From contig JAKITV010000004.1 in assembly GCA_021647885.1 (NCBI GenBank), positions 26,092 to 90,091 on the forward strand: DNA of 64,000 bases, given 5' to 3'. This document shows, in pieces, positions 7,387 to 17,171 of this stretch. This stretch comes from Flavobacteriaceae bacterium. Its GTDB lineage: Bacteria; Bacteroidota; Bacteroidia; Flavobacteriales; Flavobacteriaceae. The stretch's first letter is position 1, and the number at the start of each line of letters is the position of its first letter. Position numbers and translations under genes: made by a program. A model generated the notes under the pieces. It ran no database searches. It was not told where the DNA came from and worked only from the letters and a program-made list of their open reading frames with translations.

Positions 7387-10300
7387 TTATTCTACACTAT
7401 CAATTGAGACAGTATCGACAGGTAAATCTTTTTCAGTTCTTTCGTCTTCTTCAAGTTCTTCTCCTGTAAATAATCTTAAATAGCTATTGAATTTTTGCAT
7501 TTCAGCTTTTACAAAATCGTCATCTTCATAAATCATTAGCACATCTACTAAACCTCTGTATCGTCCTATATCTGTATATATTTCTTCAATTAACTGTCTT
7601 TGGTTTTTTTCGCTTAATGAACTGTAATAGTTAAGATTCTCTTGATATTTTATAGAAACGTCTTTAAATAGTTGTCTTGCCTTTTCTTTGGCCTTAACTT
7701 CGTAGTAAGCTCCTATATAAGGCTCTAATAAAGTATAGTAACCAAAGGCATCCACAGGCATTTTTTCCATAGCGAGGTCTGCAATTTCTTCAGCTTTTTC
7801 TAATTGTTCTTCATTAATTAGTGTTTCAATTAATCGTGCTAAATTACCTCTGTATGAAATACCGTTTTTACGTGTTTCTACATCATGATAAATAGTTTCA
7901 TTACCACTATTTCCCCAATCCCAGGATTTTACCATATTGTACATTAGATCACTATCTATTCTTCCCATATCGAAAGGATTTGCTCTATCTACAGGTGTTT
8001 TAATAGGAACGAGTTTATAGCATAAACCATCGAGTTGTAAATAATCTTTCATCCAAATATAATCGTCGTCCCCAAAAGCACCACCTGTAAAATAAATAGG
8101 GCGTTCCCAATTGTTATTAGCAACAATATCTAACATAAGTAAGCGGTTTTTGTAAAGTGCGCCACCTTTTATTTTAATATCAATATAAGGCACAATCTTG
8201 CTACTGTCCTTTGCTTTAACAATACCGTTTTTTAAAACAGATGCTTTATCTACTGGGATTCTTATATTTTCTGTTGGTAAATAATTTCCGTTAAGGTCTT
8301 GGCTTCTCATTTTACTAATATCGTAACCTTCCCGCTGTAATACTGTTTTGTATTTAGTTCTTGGGCTATCGCTTGTAATAAAATTTAGAAATTCTTTAAT
8401 GTTTATAGTATCTTTAAATTGCACATCTTTTATAATGTAATCTCTGGTGCCATATTTATATTTATCGTGTGTGAGTTGTGATGGTATTGGGTCGCTTTCA
8501 TACGCCTTACGTTTCATTTGGTCTATATACCAATCTGTTTGAAACAAACTTGTGTTTATTACTCTTACATCTCTTCTAATACCTTCAATTTCTTGAGCAT
8601 ACCATAAAGGGAAAGTATCGTTGTCGCCAATAGTAAATAAAATAGCATTGGGTTGACAGGATTCCAAATATTTTATAGCCATAGAATGCGCAGTTGCTTT
8701 TCCAGACCTGTCGTGGTCATCCCAATTGTTAGCAGCTAGAATTGTTGGTACTAATGCTATACAAATTAGAGTAACTGCTGGAGCAAGTAATTTATGTTTA
8801 TAAACTTTATTTAAAGCATTATAAATAGCATAAACTCCAAAACCAATCCATATTGCGAACACATAGAAAGATCCTACAACCGAGTAGTCTCGTTCACGAG
8901 GCTCGAAAGGTCTTACATTGGTATAAACTTGTATGGCAAGTCCTGTAAAAAGGAAAAACACCATCATAACCCAAAACAGCTTTTTATCCCTATTAAATAA
9001 GAAGAATAAACCTATGAGACCTAAAATAAGAGGCAAAAAGTAATACGTATTTCGAGCTTTGTTATTAAGGACATCGCTTGGCAAATTATCTTGAGACATA
9101 CCTAAATGCCATTCGTCAATAAAGTTTATGCCACTTAACCAGTTGCCGTGCAAATCGTATTTACCCTGTATGTCGTCTTGTCGTCCTGTAAAATTCCACA
9201 TAAAATAACGCCAATACATATAACCTAATTGGTACTCCAGCATATAAGCAATGTTTTTGCCAAGCGAAGGTTTTTCAATATCTAAATATCTGCCAAATTC
9301 CCTTAAGAAATTATGGTAATCTTCATAATCTACTTCTCCTTCAGCTACTTGATTTCTAAATCCTGAAACTATACTTCTTAACTCATTTTCCATTTGATAT
9401 TCAGATTTAATATTAAAATCTAAATACCCAGAATACAGCATATAATTTTCGGCATGTTCTGTACTCCACATTCTAGGAAGTATTGAAGCGTGATCTGAAT
9501 TATAATTTTGCTTTGCATTCTTGTAATCGTTTACAATAACATATTCTCCTTTTTCATAATCTTTTTCATATTTGGGTTTATCATCTGAATATGGATTGTT
9601 TTCGTCTTCACCAGAGTATTGATCGGTAAACTGTGGGCCATAAAACAAATACGTTTTAGGATATTGTTCTAAATTATAATAAGCCAAAAGTTCTCTTGCG
9701 CTAGAAGGATTGTTTTCATTAACGACTACATTTGCATTTGCACGTATTGGAAGCATTATCCAAGACGAGAATCCTATAAAAATAAAAAGCACACAGAGTA
9801 TTAAAGTGTTAGCATGTTTGTATTGCTTTTCTCTGGTATATTTTATTCCGAAATAGAATAAAGCTATCGCAACGATACCAGCAATTATAGATCCTGAATT
9901 AAAAGGTAAACCAAAGCTGTTTACAAAAAACACTTCAGAAGCACTAAAAAACTTAAGTGTTGTTGGAAGCAAAAGCTTGAAAATAATAAGCAAAATAGCT
10001 ACAACAGCAACATTAGCTATAATAAAATTTTTAACAGTAATCTCTTTATGGTTTTTAAAGTAATAAATTAAACCAATAGCAGGAATGGTTAGCAGTCCCA
10101 TAAAATGCACTCCAAAAGAAAGTCCAGTAATAAATGCAATTAATATGAGCCATTTATTTCCCCTGGGTTTATCCATATCCTGTTCCCATCGTAATCCAAG
10201 ATAGAATAATACAGACATAATAAGAGTTGCCATAGCGTAAACTTCTGTTTCCACAGCATTAAACCAAAATGAATCTGTAAATGTAAATGCTAAACTACCA

Positions 10301-10680
10301 ACTAAAGCAGCACCTAATACAGCTTGACTTTCAGTTTTAGAAATAGCTTCAGTTGTAACTACTAATTTTCGCAACAAAATGGTAATAGACCAAAACATAA
10401 ATAAAATAGTAAATGCACTTGCAGCAGCACTCATCATGTTTAACATCAAACCAATTTGAGAAGGTTCAGTAGCAAATACAGAGAAAAAGGCACCAAGCAT
10501 TTGAAACAAGGGAGCTCCGGGAGGATGTCCAACCTGTAGTTTTGAGGAGGTCAAAATATATTCTCCTGCATCCCAAAAACTTACTGTAGGTTCTACTGTT
10601 AAGCTAAATGTTATTAATGCAATTAAAAAAACGAACCAACCTAAAATGGTGTTCCACTTTTTAAAGTTGAAGTGTGTCAT
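7387..10680 (-). CDS. DUF2723 family membrane protein (GT117-type glycosyltransferase-like)
   Basis: 1097 residues. The N-terminal half is a polytopic membrane domain with about a dozen hydrophobic helices. It opens with the family signature: FWDAGEYI with D37 and E40 in the first extracytoplasmic loop, followed by GHPPGAPLF near 51-59. This acidic pair resembles the catalytic loop of GT-C glycosyltransferases that use lipid-linked sugars, so protein or lipid O-glycosylation is the likely role. The soluble C-terminal part (from about 640) includes a helical-repeat region near 960-1050 and ends in an acidic tail. The family is nearly universal in Bacteroidota. The start ATG at 10680 is preceded by a 150-bp gap shared with the tRNA-Gln promoter. 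The deacetylase gene follows by 6 bp. Confidence 0.9.
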   Translation of the reverse strand: MTHFNFKKWNTILGWFVFLIALITFSLTVEPTVSFWDAGEYILTSSKLQVGHPPGAPLFQMLGAFFSVFATEPSQIGLMLNMMSAAASAFTILFMFWSITILLRKLVVTTEAISKTESQAVLGAALVGSLAFTFTDSFWFNAVETEVYAMATLIMSVLFYLGLRWEQDMDKPRGNKWLILIAFITGLSFGVHFMGLLTIPAIGLIYYFKNHKEITVKNFIIANVAVVAILLIIFKLLLPTTLKFFSASEVFFVNSFGLPFNSGSIIAGIVAIALFYFGIKYTREKQYKHANTLILCVLFIFIGFSSWIMLPIRANANVVVNENNPSSARELLAYYNLEQYPKTYLFYGPQFTDQYSGEDENNPYSDDKPKYEKDYEKGEYVIVNDYKNAKQNYNSDHASILPRMWSTEHAENYMLYSGYLDFNIKSEYQMENELRSIVSGFRNQVAEGEVDYEDYHNFLREFGRYLDIEKPSLGKNIAYMLEYQLGYMYWRYFMWNFTGRQDDIQGKYDLHGNWLSGINFIDEWHLGMSQDNLPSDVLNNKARNTYYFLPLILGLIGLFFLFNRDKKLFWVMMVFFLFTGLAIQVYTNVRPFEPRERDYSVVGSFYVFAIWIGFGVYAIYNALNKVYKHKLLAPAVTLICIALVPTILAANNWDDHDRSGKATAHSMAIKYLESCQPNAILFTIGDNDTFPLWYAQEIEGIRRDVRVINTSLFQTDWYIDQMKRKAYESDPIPSQLTHDKYKYGTRDYIIKDVQFKDTINIKEFLNFITSDSPRTKYKTVLQREGYDISKMRSQDLNGNYLPTENIRIPVDKASVLKNGIVKAKDSSKIVPYIDIKIKGGALYKNRLLMLDIVANNNWERPIYFTGGAFGDDDYIWMKDYLQLDGLCYKLVPIKTPVDRANPFDMGRIDSDLMYNMVKSWDWGNSGNETIYHDVETRKNGISYRGNLARLIETLINEEQLEKAEEIADLAMEKMPVDAFGYYTLLEPYIGAYYEVKAKEKARQLFKDVSIKYQENLNYYSSLSEKNQRQLIEEIYTDIGRYRGLVDVLMIYEDDDFVKAEMQKFNSYLRLFTGEELEEDERTEKDLPVDTVSIDSVE

Positions 10681-10782
10681 AATTATTGTTTGTTTCCGAA
10701 GGCGAATTTAAGAATAAATAAATTACACTTGAAGGTTTTTAAGTAAACGTTAAGGGTTTAGTGTTATTTTCTTTATAAATTG

Positions 10783-10815
10783 TTTGTGCAACTAAAACTT
10801 TGTTCTAAATTTGCA
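10783..10815 (+). promoter_or_regulatory. Promoter of tRNA-Gln
   Basis: TTTG at 10783-10786, then 19 bp, then TAAATTTGCA at 10806-10815: a full match to the Bacteroidota -33/-7 promoter with the preferred spacing. The tRNA begins 16 nt after the -7 box. Confidence 0.8.
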
Positions 10816-10830
10816 ACCTCAAATATAGAA

Positions 10831-10903
10831 TGGCCTATGGTGTAACTGGCAACACGTCTGGTTTTGGTCCAGAAGAGTCTAGGTTCGAGCCCTAGTAGGC
10901 CAA
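10831..10903 (+). tRNA. tRNA-Gln (UUG)
   Basis: A 73-nt cloverleaf. The acceptor stem TGGCCTA/TAGGCCA, D-stem GTGT/ACAC, anticodon stem TCTGG/CCAGA and T-stem CTAGG/CCTAG are all perfectly paired. The anticodon loop is TTTTGGT, giving anticodon UUG for glutamine. The discriminator base is A, and the 3' CCA is not encoded, so it must be added after transcription. A weak inverted repeat follows at 10906-10952. Confidence 0.96.
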
Positions 10904-10905
10904 CA

Positions 10906-10952
10906 AAAACAGAATTCTAACATTTGCTAAAGTAAGTTAGAAATTTTGTTTT
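10906..10952 (+). terminator. Candidate terminator after tRNA-Gln
   Basis: Imperfect inverted repeat with arms near 10906-10921 and 10936-10952, centred on TCTAAC/GTTAGA. It ends in TTTTGTTTT directly after the tRNA. The stem is AT-rich and imperfect. Confidence 0.4.
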
Positions 10953-11000
10953 CGCTGTAAAATGACCTTTAAACCTTGATAAAAATCAAGATAAATGTTG

Positions 11001-11010
11001 TATATTTGCA
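11001..11010 (+). promoter_or_regulatory. Promoter -7 element of the rimP-nusA-infB operon
   Basis: TATATTTGCA matches the TANNTTTG consensus. A TTG at 10976-10978 lies 22 bp upstream as a possible -33 element. Transcription would begin near 11015 and enter the hairpin leader described next. Confidence 0.65.
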
Positions 11011-11034
11011 GCGCTGAAAGAGAAAAAGGAAGAT

Positions 11035-11060
11035 GAGGGGACGTAAAGTCCCCTCTTTTT
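11035..11060 (+). terminator. Intrinsic terminator hairpin in the rimP leader (possible attenuator)
   Basis: GAGGGGAC, loop GTAAA, GTCCCCTC, then TTTTT. The 8-bp stem is perfect and GC-rich in an AT-rich genome. It sits between the promoter box at 11001 and the rimP ATG, with only 9 nt between the U tract and the start codon. It has every part of a Rho-independent terminator, yet it precedes the first gene of the operon. Confidence 0.8.
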
Positions 11061-11069
11061 ATACTAAAA

Positions 11070-11534
11070 ATGTTTAAAAGCACTGTAAAAGCATTACTGG
11101 ACAAAAGTCTTGAACAACGAAAAGACTTGTTTTTAATAGACTTTGATGTCCTAGAGGGAAATTCTATAAGAATTGTAATAGATGGAGATAATGGAGTGCT
11201 TGTAGAAGATTGCATTTATATAAGTCGTGCTATTGAGCATAATTTAGATAGAGAAGAACATGATTTTTCTTTGGAAGTAACTTCGGCAGGAGCTGCAACA
11301 CCTTTAAGTAACGAAAGGCAGTATAAAAAAAATATTGGCAGAATCGTAAATATTAAAGCTGTAAATAACCAAAAGTTTGAAGCAAAACTGGTTGAAGCAG
11401 ATAATGTAGGAATAACATTAGAGTGGAAAACCAGAGAGCCAAAACCCATTGGAAAAGGGAAGGTTACAGTACAAAAGGAAGCAAAACTATTGTATAGCGA
11501 TATAATAGAAGCAAAAGTAAAGATAAAATTTTAA
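11070..11534 (+). CDS. rimP: Ribosome maturation factor RimP
   Basis: 154 residues. It assists late maturation of the 30S ribosomal subunit. The N-terminal alpha/beta domain carries the family pattern of a hydrophobic strand (LFLIDFDV), a basic strand (SIRIVIDGDNGVLVEDC) and the helix ISRAIEHNLD, followed by SLEVTSAGA, which corresponds to the conserved 'leVSSPG' end of that domain. The C-terminal SH3-like domain covers about 85-154. It is the first gene of the classic rimP-nusA-infB set and starts 9 nt after a terminator-like hairpin. Confidence 0.95.
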   Translation: MFKSTVKALLDKSLEQRKDLFLIDFDVLEGNSIRIVIDGDNGVLVEDCIYISRAIEHNLDREEHDFSLEVTSAGAATPLSNERQYKKNIGRIVNIKAVNNQKFEAKLVEADNVGITLEWKTREPKPIGKGKVTVQKEAKLLYSDIIEAKVKIKF

Positions 11535-11545
11535 CCAAAGTAGTT

Positions 11546-12778
11546 ATGGAAAATATTGCGTTAATTGAATCGTTTTCAGAATTTAAGGACGATAAATTAA
11601 TAGATCGAGTTACCTTAATGTCAATTTTAGAAGATGTATTTAGAAATGCATTGAAAAAGAAATTTGGTGATGACGATAATTTCGATATTATTATAAATCC
11701 CGATAAAGGCGATTTAGAAATTTGGCGAAATAGAATTGTAGTAGCAGATGGAGAAGTAGAAGACCCAAATCAAGAAATCTCTTTAACCGAAGCTCAAAAA
11801 ATCGAACCAGATTTTGAAGTCGGTGAAGATGTATCAGAAGAAGTAAAACTTATGGATCTTGGTCGCAGAGCAATTTTAGCCTTACGTCAAAATTTAATTT
11901 CAAAGATACACGAACACGACAACACAAATATCTATAAACAATTTAAAGATTTAGAAGGTGAGATTTATACAGCCGAGGTTCATCATATTCGCCATAGAGC
12001 AATAATTTTATTAGACGACGATGGCAACGAAATAATTTTACCAAAAGAAAAACAAGTCCCTTCAGATTTCTTCCGAAAAGGAGAAAATGTAAGAGGCATA
12101 ATAGAAAGTGTTGAACTTAAAGGAAGTAAGCCAATAATAATTATGTCTAGAACAGCTCCAGTATTTTTAGAAAAATTATTTGAGCAAGAAATTCCAGAAG
12201 TTTTCGACGGATTAATTACCGTAAAAAAAGTAGTAAGAATTCCAGGCGAAAAAGCAAAAGTAGCTGTAGATTCTTATGATGACAGAATTGATCCTGTTGG
12301 TGCTTGTGTAGGTATGAAAGGATCTAGAATTCATGGCATTGTTCGTGAGTTAGGAAACGAAAACATAGATGTAATTAATTATACTAATAATGTGCAATTG
12401 TTTATTACCAGAGCCTTAAGTCCAGCAAGAGTAACATCTGTAAAACTTAATGAAGAAACAAAACGCGCAGAAGTTATTTTAAAACCGGAAGAAGTAAGTA
12501 AAGCTATTGGTCGTGGCGGACATAACATTCGTTTAGCAGGACAATTAACAGGTTACGAAATAGATGTATTTAGAGAAGGTGTTGAAGAAGATGTAGAATT
12601 AACAGAATTTTCAGATGAAATCGAAGCTTGGATTATTGAAGAATTAGCAAAAGCAGGGTTAGACACAGCAAAAAGTGTTTTAGAGCAAGATGTCGATGAT
12701 TTAGTTAAACGTACAGATTTAGAAGAAGAAACAATTAATGATGTTATAAGAATTCTTAAAGAAGAATTTGAAGAATAA
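11546..12778 (+). CDS. nusA: Transcription termination/antitermination factor NusA
   Basis: 410 residues. Order of domains: RNA polymerase-binding N-terminal domain (about 1-130), S1 domain (about 135-205, GEIYTAEVHHIRHR), KH1 (about 230-300, including VGACVGMKGSRIHGIV) and KH2 (about 305-370, including KAIGRGGHNIRLAGQLTGYEI, described here in part). The C-terminus has one short helix-hairpin-helix-like segment (about 370-410). The two acidic repeats of E. coli NusA are missing, which is normal for this phylum. NusA modulates pausing and intrinsic termination. It follows rimP by 11 bp. Confidence 0.97.
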   Translation: MENIALIESFSEFKDDKLIDRVTLMSILEDVFRNALKKKFGDDDNFDIIINPDKGDLEIWRNRIVVADGEVEDPNQEISLTEAQKIEPDFEVGEDVSEEVKLMDLGRRAILALRQNLISKIHEHDNTNIYKQFKDLEGEIYTAEVHHIRHRAIILLDDDGNEIILPKEKQVPSDFFRKGENVRGIIESVELKGSKPIIIMSRTAPVFLEKLFEQEIPEVFDGLITVKKVVRIPGEKAKVAVDSYDDRIDPVGACVGMKGSRIHGIVRELGNENIDVINYTNNVQLFITRALSPARVTSVKLNEETKRAEVILKPEEVSKAIGRGGHNIRLAGQLTGYEIDVFREGVEEDVELTEFSDEIEAWIIEELAKAGLDTAKSVLEQDVDDLVKRTDLEEETINDVIRILKEEFEE

Positions 12779-12800
12779 AAGTGTATTATAAAGGCAATTT

Positions 12801-15503
12801 ATGGCTGAAACAATTAGATTAAATAAAGTTTTAAGGGAGTTAAACATCTCAATAGATCGTGCTGTCGATTTTTTAGTCACCAAAGGGATTGAAATTGAAA
12901 AGCGCCCAACTACAAAAATTTCTTACGAAGTTTACGAAGTTCTTTCTAATGAGTTTCAAACAGATGCTAATAAAAAAGTAGCCTCAAAAGAAGTAAGCGA
13001 AGCAAAACTTAAAGAAAAAGAAGCTCTTCGCATAGAACGTGAGCGTGAAATTGAGGAGAAATTTCAAAAACAACAAGTTTCTCAAAAAGAAATTGTTAAA
13101 GCTAAAACTACTTTAGAAGCCCCAAAACAAGTTGGAAAAATCGATTTAGAAACTCCAAAAAAAGAACCAACAAAGGCTAAAGATAGTAAAGAAGAAAAAA
13201 AGCTTGTTAAAGAAACAAAAGTAACACCTAAAAAAGAGCAGCCAACTCCAGAAAAACCGAAAAAGAAAGAGGTATCAAAGACTATTGATGTGTTGCCTGA
13301 AGAAGGGGCAGAAAAAATCGAAAAAGTTACTACTCAATATAAAAAGCTTTCTGGCCCAAAGGCTACTGGTAAAACAATTGATTTAGCTAAATTTACTAAA
13401 CCAAAGAAGAAGGAAGAGAAAAAGCCAAAACGAAACGAGAGTAGTACAGACGCAAAAAAGAAGCGTCGTCGTATAAGCAAGACAGGAGGAGGTTCGCCAC
13501 AACAAGGAGGACAAAGACAGAGTCATGGAAATGCTCGAGGAGGAAACAGAAGTAAAGGAAGAGGTCAAAGACGATCACAAATTGTTAAAGAAGAGCCTAG
13601 TGCAGAAGAAGTTCAAAAACAAGTCCGTGAAACTTTAGAAAAGCTTCAAGGAAAATCCAAAAAAGGAAAAGGAGCTAAATATCGTAGAGAGAAAAGAGAC
13701 TTACATCGTGAACAAACAGAGATAGATCAAGAAATTGCAGCAGCCGAAAGTAAAACGCTAAAAGTAACAGAGTTTGTTACAGCAAGCGAAGTTGCAACTA
13801 TGATGGATGTTCAAGTAACTCAAATTATTTCTGCATGTATGTCTCTCGGTATGATGGTAACAATGAACCAGCGATTAGATGCCGAAACACTTTCAATCGT
13901 TGCAGAAGAATTTGGTTATAATGTAGAATTTGTAAAAGCTGATATTGAAGAATCTATAGAAGAAGTAGAAGACAAACCAGAAGACTTAAAACCACGTGCT
14001 CCAATAGTAACAGTTATGGGACATGTAGATCATGGTAAAACATCACTTCTAGATTATATTCGTGAAGAAAACGTAATAGCAGGAGAATCAGGTGGAATTA
14101 CGCAGCATATTGGAGCCTATGGTGTGACTTTGGAAGACGGTCAAAAAATAGCATTTTTAGACACTCCTGGTCACGAAGCCTTTACAGCAATGCGTGCTCG
14201 TGGTGCTCAAATTACCGATTTAGTAATTATTGTTATTGCAGCAGATGATGATATTATGCCTCAAACAAAAGAAGCTATTTCTCATGCGCAGGCAGCTGGA
14301 GTACCAATCATATTTGCAATAAATAAGATTGATTTGCCTAATTCTAATCCAGAAAAAATAAAAGAAGGTCTTGCTAATATGAATTTGTTAGTCGAAGATT
14401 GGGGAGGAAAAATCCAATCTCAAGATATTTCGGCAAAAAATGGAGATGGTGTAAATGAATTATTAGAAAAGGTGTTTCTAGAAGCAGAGTTATTAGAGCT
14501 TAAAGCAAACCCAAATAAGTTCGCATCTGGAACAGTTGTCGAAGCATTTCTTGATAAAGGGCGAGGTTATGTATCAACTATTTTAGTCCAAGCAGGAACT
14601 TTAAAAATAGGCGACTATATCCTTGCAGGGAAAAATAGCGGCAAGGTTAAAGCAATGCATGACGAGCGTGGTAATGAAATAAAAGAAGCAGGGCCGTCAA
14701 CACCTGTTTCTATTTTAGGATTAGATGGCGCACCACAAGCTGGAGATAAGTTTAATGTTTTTGAAGATGAACGTGAAGCAAAACAAATTGCAACAAAACG
14801 AGCACAATTACAACGCGAACAATCAGTAAGGACGCAACGACATATTACGCTTGACGAAATAGGTCGACGTATCGCACTTGGTGATTTTAAAGAATTGAAT
14901 ATTATACTTAAAGGTGATGTTGATGGATCGGTTGAAGCACTAACAGATTCTTTCCAAAAATTATCGACCGAAGAAATACAGGTTAATATTATTCATAAAG
15001 GTGTTGGAGCAATTACGGAGAGTGATGTGTTATTGGCAACAGCATCTGATGCAATTATTATAGGGTTTAATGTGCGTCCAATGGGTAATGCACGTCAAAT
15101 AGCAGACAAAGAAGAAATTGATATTAGAATGTATTCTATTATTTATGATGCTATAAACGATCTTAAAGATGCTATGGAAGGCATGTTGTCTCCAGAGTTT
15201 AAAGAGGAAATCACAGGTAATGCAGAAATTAGAGAAATCTTTAAAGTATCTAAAATTGGAAGTATTGCTGGATGCATGGTAACTAATGGGAAAATATTTA
15301 GAAATTCAGGTGTTCGTTTAATTCGTGAAGGTGTAGTAGTTTATACTGGTGAGTTAAGCTCATTAAAGCGTTTTAAGGACGATGTAAAAGAAGTTGCGAA
15401 AGGTTACGATTGTGGAATGCAAATTAAAAATTACAACGATATTAAAGTAGGAGATATTATTGAATCCTTCCATGAAATTGCTGTTAAAAAGACTTTGAAA
15501 TAA
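12801..15503 (+). CDS. infB: Translation initiation factor IF-2
   Basis: 900 residues. An N-terminal winged-helix module (about 1-55) is followed by a long Lys/Glu-rich low-complexity region (about 60-320) that contains a short Gly/Arg/Gln-rich patch near 225-260. A second IF2_N module lies near 325-375. The GTPase domain has GHVDHGKT near 407-414, [12 protein letters not shown] and a SAKNGDG motif in order, followed by beta-barrel domains and the C-terminal domain that binds fMet-tRNA. It is the last gene of the rimP-nusA-infB operon, 22 bp after nusA, and is closed by a strong terminator at 15531-15562. Confidence 0.97.
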   Translation: MAETIRLNKVLRELNISIDRAVDFLVTKGIEIEKRPTTKISYEVYEVLSNEFQTDANKKVASKEVSEAKLKEKEALRIEREREIEEKFQKQQVSQKEIVKAKTTLEAPKQVGKIDLETPKKEPTKAKDSKEEKKLVKETKVTPKKEQPTPEKPKKKEVSKTIDVLPEEGAEKIEKVTTQYKKLSGPKATGKTIDLAKFTKPKKKEEKKPKRNESSTDAKKKRRRISKTGGGSPQQGGQRQSHGNARGGNRSKGRGQRRSQIVKEEPSAEEVQKQVRETLEKLQGKSKKGKGAKYRREKRDLHREQTEIDQEIAAAESKTLKVTEFVTASEVATMMDVQVTQIISACMSLGMMVTMNQRLDAETLSIVAEEFGYNVEFVKADIEESIEEVEDKPEDLKPRAPIVTVMGHVDHGKTSLLDYIREENVIAGESGGITQHIGAYGVTLEDGQKIAFLDTPGHEAFTAMRARGAQITDLVIIVIAADDDIMPQTKEAISHAQAAGVPIIFAINKIDLPNSNPEKIKEGLANMNLLVEDWGGKIQSQDISAKNGDGVNELLEKVFLEAELLELKANPNKFASGTVVEAFLDKGRGYVSTILVQAGTLKIGDYILAGKNSGKVKAMHDERGNEIKEAGPSTPVSILGLDGAPQAGDKFNVFEDEREAKQIATKRAQLQREQSVRTQRHITLDEIGRRIALGDFKELNIILKGDVDGSVEALTDSFQKLSTEEIQVNIIHKGVGAITESDVLLATASDAIIIGFNVRPMGNARQIADKEEIDIRMYSIIYDAINDLKDAMEGMLSPEFKEEITGNAEIREIFKVSKIGSIAGCMVTNGKIFRNSGVRLIREGVVVYTGELSSLKRFKDDVKEVAKGYDCGMQIKNYNDIKVGDIIESFHEIAVKKTLK

Positions 15504-15530
15504 TTTCTAGCAGAATTTCATTTTTATAAA

Positions 15531-15562
15531 AAAAGCCAGTAAAGTTAACTTTACTGGCTTTT
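15531..15562. terminator. Bidirectional terminator between infB and exbD
   Basis: Perfect 14-bp arms AAAAGCCAGTAAAG/CTTTACTGGCTTTT around a TTAA loop. It ends in T tracts on both strands and so serves infB (plus) and the exbD operon (minus). Confidence 0.9.
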
Positions 15563-15617
15563 AAAATTATTTGAAAATTGTAAGCTTATTTTAGATAACT
15601 CAATTCTAAAATTATTA

Positions 15618-16091
15618 CTAATTCGAGATGCCTCCCTTTATTGCAGCATAGTTAATTTTTAGAGCATTTACTTTTCTAAGCTCCTGCTTAATATCGCCAA
15701 TTAAACCCATGTTGGCATCTTTATCTACTTTTAAAGATGTAATTAAGGCTGGTATTTCTTCTTCTCTTTTTTCTGCACGTTCTGCTGCTATAAAAGCTGC
15801 AATATCTCCTACTTCGGCAAATTTATCGTTGAGTTGTATTCTGGCTTCTGTTCCATACTTTGCTTTATATCCTTGACTTGGTTTTCCAACATAGATATAC
15901 ATAACCAAATTCTTTTTTTCCAGCTTTTCAACTTGATCTGCTTTTGGCAATCTATTTTCAATCATAAGAGAACTATCTCTCATTACGGTAGCCACCATAA
16001 AGAAAAATAATAACATGAAAACAATATCTGGTAAAGATGCTGTGTTAATTGCTGGCAAACCGCCATCTTTTTTCTTTTTAAATTTAGACAT
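15618..16091 (-). CDS. ExbD/TolR family biopolymer transport protein (second copy)
   Basis: 157 residues. A short cytoplasmic N-terminus (KFKKKKDGGLPAINTASLPD) leads into one transmembrane helix near 20-38 that keeps the conserved aspartate of the family (SLPDIVFMLLFFFMV). A periplasmic domain follows, ending with LRKVNALKINYA. With ExbB and the first ExbD it would form the proton-driven motor that energises TonB and outer-membrane receptors. It is the last gene of a four-gene minus-strand operon and ends at the shared terminator 15531-15562. Two different ExbD proteins per ExbB is the usual arrangement in Bacteroidota. Confidence 0.93.
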   Translation of the reverse strand: MSKFKKKKDGGLPAINTASLPDIVFMLLFFFMVATVMRDSSLMIENRLPKADQVEKLEKKNLVMYIYVGKPSQGYKAKYGTEARIQLNDKFAEVGDIAAFIAAERAEKREEEIPALITSLKVDKDANMGLIGDIKQELRKVNALKINYAAIKGGISN

Positions 16092-16118
16092 AATTTATTT
16101 TATCTGTAAAATTCTAAA

Positions 16119-16709
16119 TTACTGTACTTCTGAAAGTTTCATAGGATATTCCAATTTTATTTGGTCTATTCTCTCTTTTAACTTTGTTTTATTTCCAATC
16201 CACTGTACATCTTTATAGTTCTTTTGCATTTCTAAAAAAGATGTGCCAAATTGCTCTTGGGCTCTTCTATTTCTTAATTCATTATAAGCGCCTACAAGTT
16301 CATTTTGAACAGAAATATAAGTCTCATAAGATGTTTCTCGTTCATTCTTTAAAGAAATAATTGCTTTGTCTGGATTATCTGAAGACTTTGGGTTTCTACG
16401 TCCTTTGCAATAAGTACAAGATCCATCTCCTCCATTATCCAAAAACTCAACTGCTGCTGCTCGTAAATCTTTAATTTGCATAAGCTCATCCTCTACAAGC
16501 ATTTGATCTTTACCGTTAATAAGAACAGTAAATATGTTTTTTTGCTTGATAATCACATCCTCCTGATCGTCATCTTGAATTGGAGGTAGCTTTCTGTTAA
16601 TTCCAGAATCTTTCTCCATAGTTGTAGTAACTAAAAAGAAGATTAGTAACAAGAAAGCAATGTCGGCCATAGAGCCTGCATTAACTTCGGGTGCTGCTCG
16701 TTTTGCCAT
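16119..16709 (-). CDS. ExbD/TolR family biopolymer transport protein (first copy, with CxxC insert)
   Basis: 196 residues. The N-terminus has NAGSMADIAFLLLIFFLVTT, with the conserved membrane Asp in the single helix. The periplasmic domain is longer than in the second copy and includes a cysteine pair, SCTYCKGRRNP near 104-114, followed by a helical region with VQNELVGAYNELRNRR. I believe this insert is a lineage trait of one Bacteroidota ExbD subgroup. The cysteines could form a disulfide in the periplasm. It starts 2 bp after the upstream membrane protein gene and is 27 bp from the second exbD. Confidence 0.92.
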   Translation of the reverse strand: MAKRAAPEVNAGSMADIAFLLLIFFLVTTTMEKDSGINRKLPPIQDDDQEDVIIKQKNIFTVLINGKDQMLVEDELMQIKDLRAAAVEFLDNGGDGSCTYCKGRRNPKSSDNPDKAIISLKNERETSYETYISVQNELVGAYNELRNRRAQEQFGTSFLEMQKNYKDVQWIGNKTKLKERIDQIKLEYPMKLSEVQ

Positions 16710-16711
16710 AA

Positions 16712-17149
16712 TTACTTAATTAATTTTTTAACTCCAGATAATAACATAGATAAAATTGCGATAGTTCCCAACATATAAAATGCTACAAGACCTGCTCCCA
16801 CTAAATGAGATTGCTTATCTGTTGCTATTCCTTCACTATAAGTATATTCTGTAGTATCTCCACCTGTAACAAGATATGCAATTATCAATACAGCAGCAAA
16901 AGCTCCTACACCAATTAGTGTGCTTTTTAAAGAACTAGTATTTGTAACTAAGTTTTTAACAACAAAAAACACTACAAATAATAATATTAATGCTAAAGTT
17001 ATATATGCTATATAAGACATATTATCTACAGCACCTGCATCTCCAGCTTTAATAGCATCATCTCCTTTAGAGACAATCATTGCTAAAAATATTGCGCCAG
17101 TTAAACTTAAAACCGCAACAACTATTCTAAATATTTTGTGTAATTTCAT
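16712..17149 (-). CDS. Four-helix membrane protein in the exbB-exbD operon
   Basis: 145 residues with four hydrophobic helices (near 7-25, 45-65, 78-96 and 118-138) and short charged loops. I recognise no catalytic motif. Its fixed place between exbB and exbD (22 bp after exbB, 2 bp before exbD) suggests a role in the TonB energising complex or its assembly. Start MKLHKIFRIVVAVL has a positive-inside N-terminus. Confidence 0.8.
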   Translation of the reverse strand: MKLHKIFRIVVAVLSLTGAIFLAMIVSKGDDAIKAGDAGAVDNMSYIAYITLALILLFVVFFVVKNLVTNTSSLKSTLIGVGAFAAVLIIAYLVTGGDTTEYTYSEGIATDKQSHLVGAGLVAFYMLGTIAILSMLLSGVKKLIK

Positions 17150-17171
17150 AATAGTTTATGATTTAAAATAA

